The position numbers were made by a program, and so were the translations under genes. Below are positions 26,885-35,613 of a stretch of DNA of 64,000 nucleotides, in pieces. The notes under the pieces are model-generated. The model was not told the DNA's origin. It did not search any database and saw only the letters and a list, made by a program, of their open reading frames with translations. Source of the DNA: Pseudomonas sp. JQ170C (GTDB lineage: Bacteria > Pseudomonadota > Gammaproteobacteria > Pseudomonadales > Pseudomonadaceae). Position 1 is the first letter of the stretch; each line of letters begins with the position of its first letter. The stretch is taken from assembly GCF_035581345.1 (NCBI RefSeq), contig NZ_CP141608.1, forward strand, positions 4,928,501 to 4,992,500. The letters run 5' to 3'.

Positions 26885-26903
26885 TTGCCAAGTTTGATGG
26901 CAA
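26885..26903 (+). promoter_or_regulatory. Inverted repeat upstream of bifA
   Basis: TTGCCA-N7-TGGCAA is a perfect 6-bp inverted repeat 35 bases before the bifA start. It shares a TGCCAAGTTT-ATG core with the palindrome before mvaT. The role is unknown. Confidence 0.4.
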
Positions 26904-26937
26904 AATGATGCCATGCGCATGGATTAAGGAAACCCCA

Positions 26938-28989
26938 TTGAAGCTGGAACTCAAGAACAGCTTATCGGTCAAGTTGCTCAGGGTTGTACTGCTCTCGGCA
27001 CTGGTAGTTGGTGTCGTCCTCAGTTGCGCGCAGATCGTCTTCGATGCCTACAAGACTCGTCAGGCAGTGGCCAATGACGCCCAGCGAATCCTCGACATGT
27101 TCCGCGACCCTTCCACCCAGGCCGTCTACAGCCTGGACAAGGAAATGGGCATGCAGGTCATGGAGGGGCTGTTCCAGGATGAGTCGGTGCGCATGGCCGC
27201 CATCGGCCACCCCAATGAAACCATGCTGGCGGAGAAAAACCGTCCGCTGCAGGAATCCCCGACCCGCTGGCTGACCGACCTGATCCTGGGCCAGGAGCGC
27301 ACCTTCACCACGCAATTGGTGGGCCGCGGCCCCTATAGCGAGTATTACGGCGACCTGAGCATCACCCTGGACACTGCCAGCTACGGCAAAGGGTTTCTGG
27401 TCAACTCGGTGATCATCTTCATTTCCGGGGTGTTGCGCGCCCTGGCCATGGGCCTGGTGCTGTACCTGGTCTATCACTGGATGCTGACCAAGCCGCTGTC
27501 GAAGATCATCGAGCACCTTACCCAGATCAATCCCGACCGCCCCAGCCAGCACCAGATCCCGCTGATCAAGGGCCACGAACTCAACGAGCTGGGGCTGTGG
27601 GTCAACACGGCCAATCAGTTGCTGGCCTCTATCGAGCGCAACACCCATCTGCGCCATGAGGCCGAGAACAGCCTGCTGCGCATGGCCCAGTACGACTTTC
27701 TCACCGGCCTGCCCAATCGCCAGCAACTGCAACAGCAGCTGGACAAGATCCTGGTCGATGCCGGCCGCCTGCAACGCCGGGTGGCGGTTCTGTGCGTCGG
27801 CCTCGACGACTTCAAGGGCATCAACGAGCAATTCAGCTACCAGACCGGCGACCAATTGCTGCTGGCCCTGGCCGATCGCCTGCGTGGCCACAGTGGCCGG
27901 CTCGGCGCCCTGGCGCGCCTGGGGGGCGATCAGTTTGCCCTGGTCCAGGCCGATATCGAACAACCCTACGAAGCGGCGGAACTGGCCCAGAGCATCCTCG
28001 ATGACCTGGAAGCCCCCTTTGCCCTCGACCACCAGGAAATCCGCCTGCGCGCCACCATCGGCATCACCCTGTTCCCCGAAGACGGCGACAGCACCGAGAA
28101 GCTGCTGCAAAAGGCCGAGCAGACCATGACCCTGGCCAAGACCCGCTCGCGCAATCGCTACCAGTTCTATATCGCCAGCGTCGACAGCGAGATGCGCCGC
28201 CGTCGCGAACTGGAGAAAGACCTGCGCGAAGCCCTGCCACGCAATCAGTTGTACCTGGTCTATCAACCGCAGATCAGCTACCGCGACCACCGCGTGGTCG
28301 GCGTCGAGGCCCTGTTGCGCTGGCAGCATCCGGAGCTGGGCATGGTCCCGCCGGACCAGTTCATCCCCCTGGCCGAGCAGAACGGCAACATCATCGCCAT
28401 TGGCGAGTGGGTGCTCGACCAGGCGTGCCGACAACTGCGCGAATGGCACGACCAGGGCTTCAGTGAACTGCGCATGGCGGTCAATCTGTCGACCGTGCAG
28501 TTGCACCACAATGAACTGCCGCGGGTGGTCAACAACCTGCTGCAGATCTACCGCCTGCCGCCCCGCAGCCTGGAGCTGGAAGTCACCGAAACCGGCCTGA
28601 TGGAAGACATCAGCACCGCCGCCCAGCACTTGCTCAGCCTGCGTCGCTCCGGTGCGTTGATCGCCATCGACGACTTCGGCACCGGCTACTCCTCGCTCAG
28701 CTATCTGAAATCGCTGCCGCTGGACAAGATCAAGATCGACAAGAGCTTCGTCCAGGACCTGCTCGATGACGACGACGATGCCACCATCGTCCGGGCCATC
28801 ATCCAGCTGGGCAAGAGCCTGGGCATGCAGGTCATCGCCGAGGGCGTGGAAACCGCGGAGCAGGAGGCCTACATCATTGCCCAGGGCTGCCATGAAGGTC
28901 AGGGCTACCACTACAGCAAACCCTTGCCCGCGCGGGAGCTGACAGCCTTCCTCAAGCAGGCGCAACGCAATCAGCTTTCTATTCTGTAA
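26938..28989 (+). CDS. bifA: Cyclic-di-GMP phosphodiesterase BifA
   Basis: About 683 residues in the inner membrane. One N-terminal helix (SVKLLRVVLLSALVVGVVL), a periplasmic segment, a second helix near 155-180 and a HAMP-like linker precede a GGDEF domain and an EAL domain. The GGDEF motif is degenerate (GGDQF, near residue 328), so it should not make c-di-GMP. The EAL domain is intact (VEALLRWQHP near 456, DDFGTGYSSL, KIDKSFV) and should hydrolyse it. GGDQF plus the position beside sodB identifies BifA, which controls biofilm and swarming. I prefer the TTG at 26938, with AAGGAA upstream, over the ATG at 26905. Confidence 0.93.
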   Translation: MKLELKNSLSVKLLRVVLLSALVVGVVLSCAQIVFDAYKTRQAVANDAQRILDMFRDPSTQAVYSLDKEMGMQVMEGLFQDESVRMAAIGHPNETMLAEKNRPLQESPTRWLTDLILGQERTFTTQLVGRGPYSEYYGDLSITLDTASYGKGFLVNSVIIFISGVLRALAMGLVLYLVYHWMLTKPLSKIIEHLTQINPDRPSQHQIPLIKGHELNELGLWVNTANQLLASIERNTHLRHEAENSLLRMAQYDFLTGLPNRQQLQQQLDKILVDAGRLQRRVAVLCVGLDDFKGINEQFSYQTGDQLLLALADRLRGHSGRLGALARLGGDQFALVQADIEQPYEAAELAQSILDDLEAPFALDHQEIRLRATIGITLFPEDGDSTEKLLQKAEQTMTLAKTRSRNRYQFYIASVDSEMRRRRELEKDLREALPRNQLYLVYQPQISYRDHRVVGVEALLRWQHPELGMVPPDQFIPLAEQNGNIIAIGEWVLDQACRQLREWHDQGFSELRMAVNLSTVQLHHNELPRVVNNLLQIYRLPPRSLELEVTETGLMEDISTAAQHLLSLRRSGALIAIDDFGTGYSSLSYLKSLPLDKIKIDKSFVQDLLDDDDDATIVRAIIQLGKSLGMQVIAEGVETAEQEAYIIAQGCHEGQGYHYSKPLPARELTAFLKQAQRNQLSIL

Positions 28990-29050
28990 CCCCCACCGGC
29001 ATTGAGCAAAAGGGCACAACCACGCATTTGAATATTTACGTGACTGCCCC

Positions 29051-29080
29051 TTTACACAAAATGCAAATCTTTCGCATTAT
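29051..29080 (+). promoter_or_regulatory. Promoter with Fur-like box upstream of the imelysin operon
   Basis: The 19-base near-palindrome AATGCAAATCTTTCGCATT at 29060-29078 resembles a Pseudomonas Fur box. It sits between TTTACA (29051-29056) and CATTAT (29075-29080), plausible -35 and -10 elements 18 bases apart. Iron-dependent repression of the downstream operon is inferred. Confidence 0.5.
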
Positions 29081-29137
29081 GTTGCAGCTTTGCGTACCCC
29101 GGTACGCGTGTCCAACCTCTCGACGCAGGAATTCACC

Positions 29138-30469
29138 ATGATTCGTATGCCTCTGGCCACCGCCAGTCTGTTGGCCATTGCCATCTCTCTCGCCGGTTGC
29201 GGCGACGACAAGGACAAGGCCGCCGCACCGCAAGCCCAAGCGCCTGCCGCCAGCGCAGCAGCACCGGCTGCCGGTGCCGTCGACGAGGCCGCCGCCAAGG
29301 CCGTGGTCAAGCACTACGCCGATATGGTCCACGCCGTGTACAGCGACTCGCTGAGCACCGCCAAGACCCTGCAAACCGCTATCGATGCCTTCCTCGCCAA
29401 ACCCAACGACGAAACCCTGAAGGCCGCCAAGGCCGCCTGGGTAGCCTCGCGCGTTCCATACCTGCAGAGCGAAGTGTTCCGCTTCGGCAACACCATCGTC
29501 GACGACTGGGAAGGCCAAGTGAACGCCTGGCCCCTGGACGAAGGCCTGATCGACTACGTCGACGCCAGCTACGAGCACGCCCTGGGCAACCCGGGTGCTT
29601 CGGCCAACATCATCGCCAACACTGAAATCCAGGTCGGTGAAGACAAGATCGACGTCAAGCAAATCACCCCGGAAAAACTCGCCAGCCTCAATGAGCTGGG
29701 CGGTTCCGAAGCCAACGTAGCCACTGGCTACCACGCCATTGAATTCCTCCTCTGGGGCCAGGACCTCAACGGCACCGGCCCAGGTGCCGGCGCACGTCCA
29801 GCCTCCGATTACCTGGAAGGCGCAGGCGCCACCGGTGGTCACAACGAACGTCGCCGCGCCTACCTCAAGGCCGTGACCCAACTGCTGGTCAGCGACCTTG
29901 AAGAAATGGTCGGCAACTGGGCGCCGAACGTCGCCACCAACTACCGCGCCACCCTGGAAGCCGAGCCTGTCACCGACGGCCTGCGCAAAATGCTGTTCGG
30001 CATGGGCAGCCTGTCGCTGGGCGAGCTGGCGGGCGAGCGCATGAAGGTTTCCCTGGAAGCCAACTCCCCTGAAGACGAACACGACTGCTTCAGCGACAAC
30101 ACCCACTACTCGCACTTCTACGACGCCAAGGGCATCCGCAACGTCTACCTGGGCGAGTACCTGCGCGCCGATGGCACCAAGATGACCGGCCCGAGCCTGT
30201 CGTCGCTGGTCGCCAAGATCGACCCGGCCACCGACGCCACCCTCAAGGCCGACCTCGAAGCCACCGAAGCGAAGATCCAGGTCATCGTCGACCACGCCAA
30301 CAAGGGTGAGCACTACGACCAACTGATCGCTGCCGACAACACTGCGGGCAACCAGATCGTGCGCGACGCCATCGCCTCGCTGGTCAAGCAGACCGGTGCC
30401 ATCGAACAGGCTGCAGGCAAGCTGGGCATTGCCAACCTGAACCCGGACACTGCTGATCACGAGTTCTGA
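29138..30469 (+). CDS. icmP: Imelysin-family lipoprotein (IcmP type)
   Basis: 443-residue periplasmic lipoprotein with signal MIRMPLATASLLAIAISLAGC. An Ala/Pro-rich linker then leads into a two-repeat helical imelysin (peptidase M75) domain. The family GxHxxE motif is present as GYHAIEFLLWGQ. Imelysins were first described as insulin-cleaving metalloproteinases, but the family is now mainly viewed as iron-regulated periplasmic proteins related to EfeO. The ATG at 29138 directly precedes the signal peptide. It heads a run of four genes for envelope proteins, although a terminator separates it from the next. Confidence 0.9.
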   Translation: MIRMPLATASLLAIAISLAGCGDDKDKAAAPQAQAPAASAAAPAAGAVDEAAAKAVVKHYADMVHAVYSDSLSTAKTLQTAIDAFLAKPNDETLKAAKAAWVASRVPYLQSEVFRFGNTIVDDWEGQVNAWPLDEGLIDYVDASYEHALGNPGASANIIANTEIQVGEDKIDVKQITPEKLASLNELGGSEANVATGYHAIEFLLWGQDLNGTGPGAGARPASDYLEGAGATGGHNERRRAYLKAVTQLLVSDLEEMVGNWAPNVATNYRATLEAEPVTDGLRKMLFGMGSLSLGELAGERMKVSLEANSPEDEHDCFSDNTHYSHFYDAKGIRNVYLGEYLRADGTKMTGPSLSSLVAKIDPATDATLKADLEATEAKIQVIVDHANKGEHYDQLIAADNTAGNQIVRDAIASLVKQTGAIEQAAGKLGIANLNPDTADHEF

Positions 30470-30482
30470 TTCAGCGGCTGGA

Positions 30483-30516
30483 TAAAAAAGGCGACCCTCG
30501 GGTCGCCTTTTTTGTG
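30483..30516 (+). terminator. Terminator after icmP
   Basis: Stem AAGGCGACC / GGTCGCCTT around CTCG-like loop, with A run before and T run after. It should limit read-through into the di-heme gene. Confidence 0.92.
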
Positions 30517-30529
30517 GGCTGCACACCCT

Positions 30530-30600
30530 GTAGGAGCGGGCTTGCCCCGCGATAGCGATCTGTCAGGCGCATCGCTATCGCGGGGCAAGCCCGCTTCTAC
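30530..30600. repeat. REP pair (BIME)
   Basis: Inverted REP copies immediately after the icmP terminator, within the 247-base gap before the di-heme oxidoreductase gene. Confidence 0.92.
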
Positions 30601-30716
30601 AGCAAACCCTCTGGATAACACCGATTTCATCTGCCAAACGCAAATCCCTCTTATTCGATGTCCCTTAGCCTGCTAAGCTTGCACGCCGGTTTTTACCCCA
30701 AGCCCCAGGATTTTCG

Positions 30717-32144
30717 ATGTCCTCGTTGCTTCACCGCCTTTGTCCCCTGCTGCTGGCCCTCAGCCTGGCAGGCTGCGACGACGCCCCGCGTTTCACCCAG
30801 GCCGAGCCCGGCGAAGCCCTGGGCGGCGGCCAGACGACGGTCAACAAACGCGACCAGAACGCCTACTCCATGCCTTCAGCCAACCTCGCGCCCAGCCGGC
30901 GCCTGGACTTCAGTGTCGGCAACAGCTTCTTCCGCAACCCCTGGGTGATCGCGCCTGCCACCACCACCGCCCGTGACGGTCTGGGGCCGCTGTTCAACAC
31001 CAACGCCTGCCAGAACTGCCACATCAAGGACGGCCGCGGCCACCCGCCTGGCCCCAGCGCCAAGCATGCCGTGTCGATGCTGGTACGCCTGTCGATTCCT
31101 GACCAGCCGCACTACGCCAAGGTGATCGAACAACTGGGCATCGTCCCGGAGCCGGTCTACGGCGGTCAGTTCCAGGACATGGCCGTGCCCGGCGTAGCCC
31201 CCGAAGGCAAGGTACGGGTCGAGTACTCCCCTGTGCCGGTGACCTTCAAGGACGGCACCACCGTAGAACTGCGCCAGCCCACGCTGAAGATCACCCAACT
31301 GGGCTACGGCCCGATGCACGCCGATACGCGCTTTTCCGCCCGCATCGCTCCGCCGATGATCGGCCTGGGTCTGCTCGAAGCCATCCCCGAAGCCGCACTG
31401 CTGGCCAACGCTGACCCCGATGACCGCAACGGCGATGGCATCCGCGGCCGCCCCAACCAGGTCTGGGACGATGCCCAGGGCAAGACCGTCATGGGCCGCT
31501 TCGGCTGGAAGGCCGGGCAACCGAACGTCAATCAGCAGAACGTGCATGCGTTCTCCGGCGACATGGGCCTGACCACCCGCCTGCGGCCGATGGACGACTG
31601 CACCCCGGCGCAGGTCGACTGCCTCAATGCACCCAACGGCAACGGCGCCAACGGCGACCAGGAAGTCAGCGAAAACATCCTGCGCCTGGTGCTGTTCTAC
31701 ACCCGCAACCTGGCGGTGCCGATCCGCCAGGACGTCGATTCGCCCCAGGTGCTGGCCGGCAAGAACCTGTTCCACCAGGCCGGTTGCCAACGCTGCCATA
31801 CCCCAAGCTTCACCACCGCGGCCGATGCCGCCGAGCTGGAGCTGGCCAATCAGTTGATTCGCCCCTACAGCGACCTGCTGTTGCACGACATGGGCCCAGG
31901 CCTTGCCGACAACCGCACCGAGTTCAAGGCTGGCGGCCAGGACTGGCGTACGCCCCCTCTGTGGGGTATCGGCCTGACCCAGACCGTCAGCGGTCACACC
32001 CAGTTTCTTCACGATGGCCGCGCCCGCGACCTGCTCGAAGCCGTGCTCTGGCACGGCGGCGAAGCCGAAGCGGCCAAGCAGCATGTCTTGACCTTCAATG
32101 CCGAACAGCGCACCGCGCTGCTGGCATTCCTGAATTCACTTTAA
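30717..32144 (+). CDS. Di-heme c-type oxidoreductase lipoprotein (DUF1111 family)
   Basis: 475 residues with lipoprotein signal LLALSLAGC. Two haem-binding motifs are visible, CQNCH near residue 98 and CQRCH near residue 359, so it should carry two covalent c-type haems in the periplasm. The family (thiol oxidoreductase-like, DUF1111) is related to MauG/di-haem peroxidases in layout, but its substrate is unknown. It is followed 16 bases later by a second imelysin and a DUF1513 protein. Their constant association suggests a periplasmic iron or redox pathway. Confidence 0.9.
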   Translation: MSSLLHRLCPLLLALSLAGCDDAPRFTQAEPGEALGGGQTTVNKRDQNAYSMPSANLAPSRRLDFSVGNSFFRNPWVIAPATTTARDGLGPLFNTNACQNCHIKDGRGHPPGPSAKHAVSMLVRLSIPDQPHYAKVIEQLGIVPEPVYGGQFQDMAVPGVAPEGKVRVEYSPVPVTFKDGTTVELRQPTLKITQLGYGPMHADTRFSARIAPPMIGLGLLEAIPEAALLANADPDDRNGDGIRGRPNQVWDDAQGKTVMGRFGWKAGQPNVNQQNVHAFSGDMGLTTRLRPMDDCTPAQVDCLNAPNGNGANGDQEVSENILRLVLFYTRNLAVPIRQDVDSPQVLAGKNLFHQAGCQRCHTPSFTTAADAAELELANQLIRPYSDLLLHDMGPGLADNRTEFKAGGQDWRTPPLWGIGLTQTVSGHTQFLHDGRARDLLEAVLWHGGEAEAAKQHVLTFNAEQRTALLAFLNSL

Positions 32145-32160
32145 GCCAAAGGAGCCGGGC

Positions 32161-33225
32161 ATGTTCCGACCCAAACTGTTGTTCACAAGCCTCGCCGCCC
32201 TTGCCCTGGGTGCGTGCTCGCCGCAGGACCCGCAAGCGGTAACTTCGGCCGCCATCGCCAAGCAGGTGATCCTGCCGACCTACAGCCGCTGGGTCGAAGC
32301 CGACCGCCAGCTGGCCGTCAGCGCCCTGGCATTCTGTGAAGGCAAGGCCGACCTGGCCACCGCCCGTGCCGACTTCCTCCACGCGCAAAAAGCCTGGGCG
32401 GAACTGCAACCGCTGTTGATCGGCCCGCTGGCCGAAGGCAACCGCGCCTGGCAGGTACAGTTCTGGCCAGACAAAAAGAACCTGGTGGGTCGTCAGGTCG
32501 AGCAACTGGTCAATGGCGACAAGCCGGTCGATGCCGCCTCCCTGGCCAAGTCCAGCGTCGTGGTGCGTGGCCTCTCCGCCTACGAATACATCCTGTTCGA
32601 CAGCAAGCCAGATGCGGCCAACGCCGAGCAGAAAGCCCGCTACTGCCCGCTGCTGGTCGCCATCGGTGAGCATCAGAAGGCCCTGGCCGAAGAGATCCTC
32701 AAAGGCTGGAACAACACCGACGGCATGCTGGCGCAGATGACCAAGTTCCCCAACCAGCGCTATGCCGACTCTCACGAAGCGATCGCCGATCTGCTGCGCG
32801 CCCAGGTCACCGCCCTGGATACCCTGAAGAAAAAGCTCGGCGCGCCCATGGGCCGCTTGAGCAAGGGCATCCCGCAGCCGCTGCAGGCCGAAGCCTGGCG
32901 CAGCCATTCCTCGCTCAAGAGCCTGGAAGCCAGCCTGAAAGCCGCAGAGACCGTCTGGGTCGGTGTCGACAACCAGGGCCTGCGTGGCCTGCTGGGCAAA
33001 GACCAGAAAGCCCTGGCCGACAAGATCGATGCCGCCTATGCCAGCGCCCTGAAACTGCTGGCCGACAATCAGAAGCCACTGGGTGAGCTGCTCGATGACG
33101 AAGCCGGCCGCCAGCAGCTCAATGCAATCTACGACAGCCTCAACGTCATCCACCGCCTGCACGAGGGCGAGCTGGCCAAAGCGTTGAATATTCAGCTGGG
33201 CTTCAATGCCAACGACGGTGACTGA
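32161..33225 (+). CDS. Second imelysin-family lipoprotein
   Basis: 354 residues with signal MFRPKLLFTSLAALALGAC. The helical imelysin repeats are recognisable (FLHAQKAWAELQPLLIGPL; SAYEYILFDS), but the usual GxHxxE motif is replaced by GLSAYEY, so the canonical metal-binding His is missing. AAAGGAG precedes the ATG. It is cotranscribed with the di-heme gene upstream and the DUF1513 gene 2 bases downstream. It may act as a non-catalytic binding partner to IcmP; unproven. Confidence 0.85.
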   Translation: MFRPKLLFTSLAALALGACSPQDPQAVTSAAIAKQVILPTYSRWVEADRQLAVSALAFCEGKADLATARADFLHAQKAWAELQPLLIGPLAEGNRAWQVQFWPDKKNLVGRQVEQLVNGDKPVDAASLAKSSVVVRGLSAYEYILFDSKPDAANAEQKARYCPLLVAIGEHQKALAEEILKGWNNTDGMLAQMTKFPNQRYADSHEAIADLLRAQVTALDTLKKKLGAPMGRLSKGIPQPLQAEAWRSHSSLKSLEASLKAAETVWVGVDNQGLRGLLGKDQKALADKIDAAYASALKLLADNQKPLGELLDDEAGRQQLNAIYDSLNVIHRLHEGELAKALNIQLGFNANDGD

Positions 33226-33227
33226 TC

Positions 33228-34325
33228 ATGTTGCGACGCCAGGCTCTCAAACTCGGTAGCGTTCTGCTCAGCGCCCTCACCCTGGGCGGCTGGACCCTGT
33301 TTCGCGGCAAAGACAGCGGCCCGCTGCTGCTCTCGGCCCGCGATGACGGCGACGGCAAGCACTACGCCGTCGGCTATCGCCTGGATGGCACCCAGGTGTT
33401 CGCCACCCAGGTGGGCCAGCGTTGCCACGACATCATCAACCACCCCGAGCAGCCGATTGCCCTGTTCGTGGCCCGGCGCCCCGGCACCGAGAGTTACCTG
33501 ATCGACCTGCGCGATGGCCGTCTGCTGCAGACCATCACCTCGCAGCCGAACCGGCATTTCTATGGCCACGCGGTCATCCACAAGGGCGGCGAATGGCTGT
33601 ATGCCACCGAGAACGACACCACCGATCCCGGTCGTGGCGTACTCGGTGTCTACCGTTTTGACGGCGAGCGCCTCAGCCATACCGGCGAGATTTCGACCCA
33701 CGGTATCGGCCCGCATCAGGTGTCATGGATGCCCGATGGCGAAACCCTGGTGGTCGCCAACGGCGGCATTCGCACCGAGGCCGAAAGCCGGGTGGAGATG
33801 AACCTCGACGCCATGGAGCCAAGCCTGGTGCTGATGCAACGCGATGGCACCCTGCTGAGCAAAGAAGTACTGCCCCAGCAGATGAACAGCGTGCGCCACC
33901 TGGCCATTGCCAGCGACGGCACCATCGTCGCCGGCCAGCAGTTCATGGGCAGCGGCGATGAAACCGCCGAGCTGTTGGCGATCAAGCGTCCGGGGCAAGC
34001 ATTCCAGGCGTTTGACGTGCCGGAGCATCAGCTTCAGTCGATGGCCAACTACACCGCCAGCGTGGCCATCCACAACGAGCTGCGCCTGGTCGCCTTGACC
34101 GCACCACGGGCCAATCGCCTGTTCATCTGGGACCTGGACACCGCACAGGTGCGCCTGGATGCACCGATGCCCGACTGCGCCGGCGTCGGCGCGGTAGCCG
34201 ACGGTTTTGTCGTCACGTCCGGCCAAGGTCGCTGCCGGCTGTACGACTGCCGCAAGGCCGAACTGATCGGCCACCCCCTGCAACTGCCTTCCGGGCTGTG
34301 GGACAACCACCTGCACCTGGCCTGA
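33228..34325 (+). CDS. DUF1513 beta-propeller-like exported protein
   Basis: 365 residues. The N-terminus MLRRQALKLGSVLLSALTLGGW has an Arg-Arg pair followed by a hydrophobic core and resembles a Tat signal or membrane anchor. The mature part has repeated blades (GIGPHQVSWMPDGETLVVANGG and similar), fitting a seven-bladed propeller. No catalytic motif is known for DUF1513. It is the last gene of the di-heme/imelysin operon, 2 bases from the previous stop. Export already folded would fit a cofactor-binding role, but this is speculative. Confidence 0.85.
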   Translation: MLRRQALKLGSVLLSALTLGGWTLFRGKDSGPLLLSARDDGDGKHYAVGYRLDGTQVFATQVGQRCHDIINHPEQPIALFVARRPGTESYLIDLRDGRLLQTITSQPNRHFYGHAVIHKGGEWLYATENDTTDPGRGVLGVYRFDGERLSHTGEISTHGIGPHQVSWMPDGETLVVANGGIRTEAESRVEMNLDAMEPSLVLMQRDGTLLSKEVLPQQMNSVRHLAIASDGTIVAGQQFMGSGDETAELLAIKRPGQAFQAFDVPEHQLQSMANYTASVAIHNELRLVALTAPRANRLFIWDLDTAQVRLDAPMPDCAGVGAVADGFVVTSGQGRCRLYDCRKAELIGHPLQLPSGLWDNHLHLA

Positions 34326-34333
34326 AACAACCC

Positions 34334-34350
34334 GGGAACAGAAAGTTCCC
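34334..34350 (+). other. Stem-loop between the DUF1513 gene and mexV
   Basis: GGGAAC-AGAAA-GTTCCC forms a perfect 6-bp stem right after the DUF1513 stop. There is no T tract; it may be an mRNA 3'-end or processing hairpin. Confidence 0.4.
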
Positions 34351-34448
34351 AAACCCGGTCAAACGCGTAATATCGCTACATCGCACGTGGGCAGGAACGC
34401 CCCGCAGTCGTGCCATCGAACAATAAATCGTATCCAAGGAACTGGACT

Positions 34449-35600
34449 ATGCTGCGCCGCCGCATGCTGATCATGTTGGGTGTTGTTCTGCTGCTCGTGC
34501 TGATCCTGGGGGGCTACAAGGCGTTCTCCATTTATCAGCAGGTCCAGATGTTCTCGGCCCCCAAGCCACCGATCAGTGTGGCGGCGACCGAGTCGACTGA
34601 GCGCATGTGGCAAAACCGCCTGCCCGCGGTGGGCAGCCTCACCGCCCTGCAAGGGGTCGACCTGAGCCTGGAGATCGCCGGCACGGTCAAGACCCTGCAG
34701 TTCGAGTCCGGGCAGAAAGTGAGCAAGGGCCAGCCCTTGCTGCAACTGGACAGCGACGTGGAAACGGCTCTGCTCGGCACCGCCCTGGCAGATCTTGGCC
34801 TGGCCCAGGTGGACTTCAATCGCGGCAGCCAGCTGGTGGGAAGCCAGGCAATTTCCCGCGGCGAGTACGACCGACTCAATGCCCAGTACAAGCGCAGCAA
34901 GGCGGTGGTCGACCAGCTCAAGGCGGCCCTGGCGAAAAAAAGCATCAATGCCCCCTTCGGCGGCACCATCGGCATCCGCCAGGTGGATGTCGGCGACTAC
35001 CTGGCCAGCGGTACGGTGATCGCGACCCTGCAGGACCTGAGCAGCCTGTACGTGGACTTCTTCGTGGCCGAACAGGCAGTCCCCAGGCTGAGCATCGGCC
35101 AGCAAGTGCTGGTCAGCGTCGCGGCCTACCCGCAACAGACCTTCCCCGGCACCATCAGTGCGATCAACCCCAAAGTCGAGGACAGCACGCGTAACGTGCA
35201 GGTACGCGCGACCCTGGCCAACCCCGAGGGCAAGCTGTTACCCGGCATGTTCAGTAGCCTGCAGGTGCTGCTGCCCGACCCCGGGCCGCAGATCGTGGTG
35301 CCCGAAAGCGCCGTGACCTACACCCTCTATGGCAACTCGGTGTACGTAGCCGTGCCGAAAAAGACCGAAGACGGCCAGCCACAGAAAAACGCCGAAGACC
35401 AGCCCGAGCTGATCGCCGAGCGGCGCTTCGTCGATACCGGTGAGCGCCGCGATGGCCTGGTGGTCATCCACAAGGGCCTCAAGGCCGGGGAGCAGGTGGT
35501 GACCGCCGGCCAGTTGAAGCTGACCCAGGGCGCGTCGATCACCCTCAGCCCGGACAAGACCCTGCAAGCACCGTCCAACAACTCGGCGCACGCCAACTGA
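34449..35600 (+). CDS. mexV: RND efflux periplasmic adaptor (MexV type)
   Basis: 383-residue membrane-fusion protein linking an RND pump to an outer-membrane channel. An N-terminal anchor helix (MLIMLGVVLLLVLILGG) is followed by barrel-sandwich, short alpha-hairpin (around residues 90-140), beta-barrel and membrane-proximal domains. The lipoyl-like motifs SLEIAGTVKTLQFESGQKV and INAPFGGTIGIRQVDVGDY are visible. The ATG at 34449 has AAGGAA upstream. It is 13 bases from the pump gene; no outer-membrane factor gene follows, so OprM-type sharing is expected. Named by position and sequence match to MexVW. Confidence 0.85.
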   Translation: MLRRRMLIMLGVVLLLVLILGGYKAFSIYQQVQMFSAPKPPISVAATESTERMWQNRLPAVGSLTALQGVDLSLEIAGTVKTLQFESGQKVSKGQPLLQLDSDVETALLGTALADLGLAQVDFNRGSQLVGSQAISRGEYDRLNAQYKRSKAVVDQLKAALAKKSINAPFGGTIGIRQVDVGDYLASGTVIATLQDLSSLYVDFFVAEQAVPRLSIGQQVLVSVAAYPQQTFPGTISAINPKVEDSTRNVQVRATLANPEGKLLPGMFSSLQVLLPDPGPQIVVPESAVTYTLYGNSVYVAVPKKTEDGQPQKNAEDQPELIAERRFVDTGERRDGLVVIHKGLKAGEQVVTAGQLKLTQGASITLSPDKTLQAPSNNSAHAN

Positions 35601-35613
35601 TCGAGGAGGCGTC

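Noticed and set aside
26962..29019. A 685-residue open frame opposite bifA
   Set aside because: Antisense shadow of a high-GC gene with biased codon composition.
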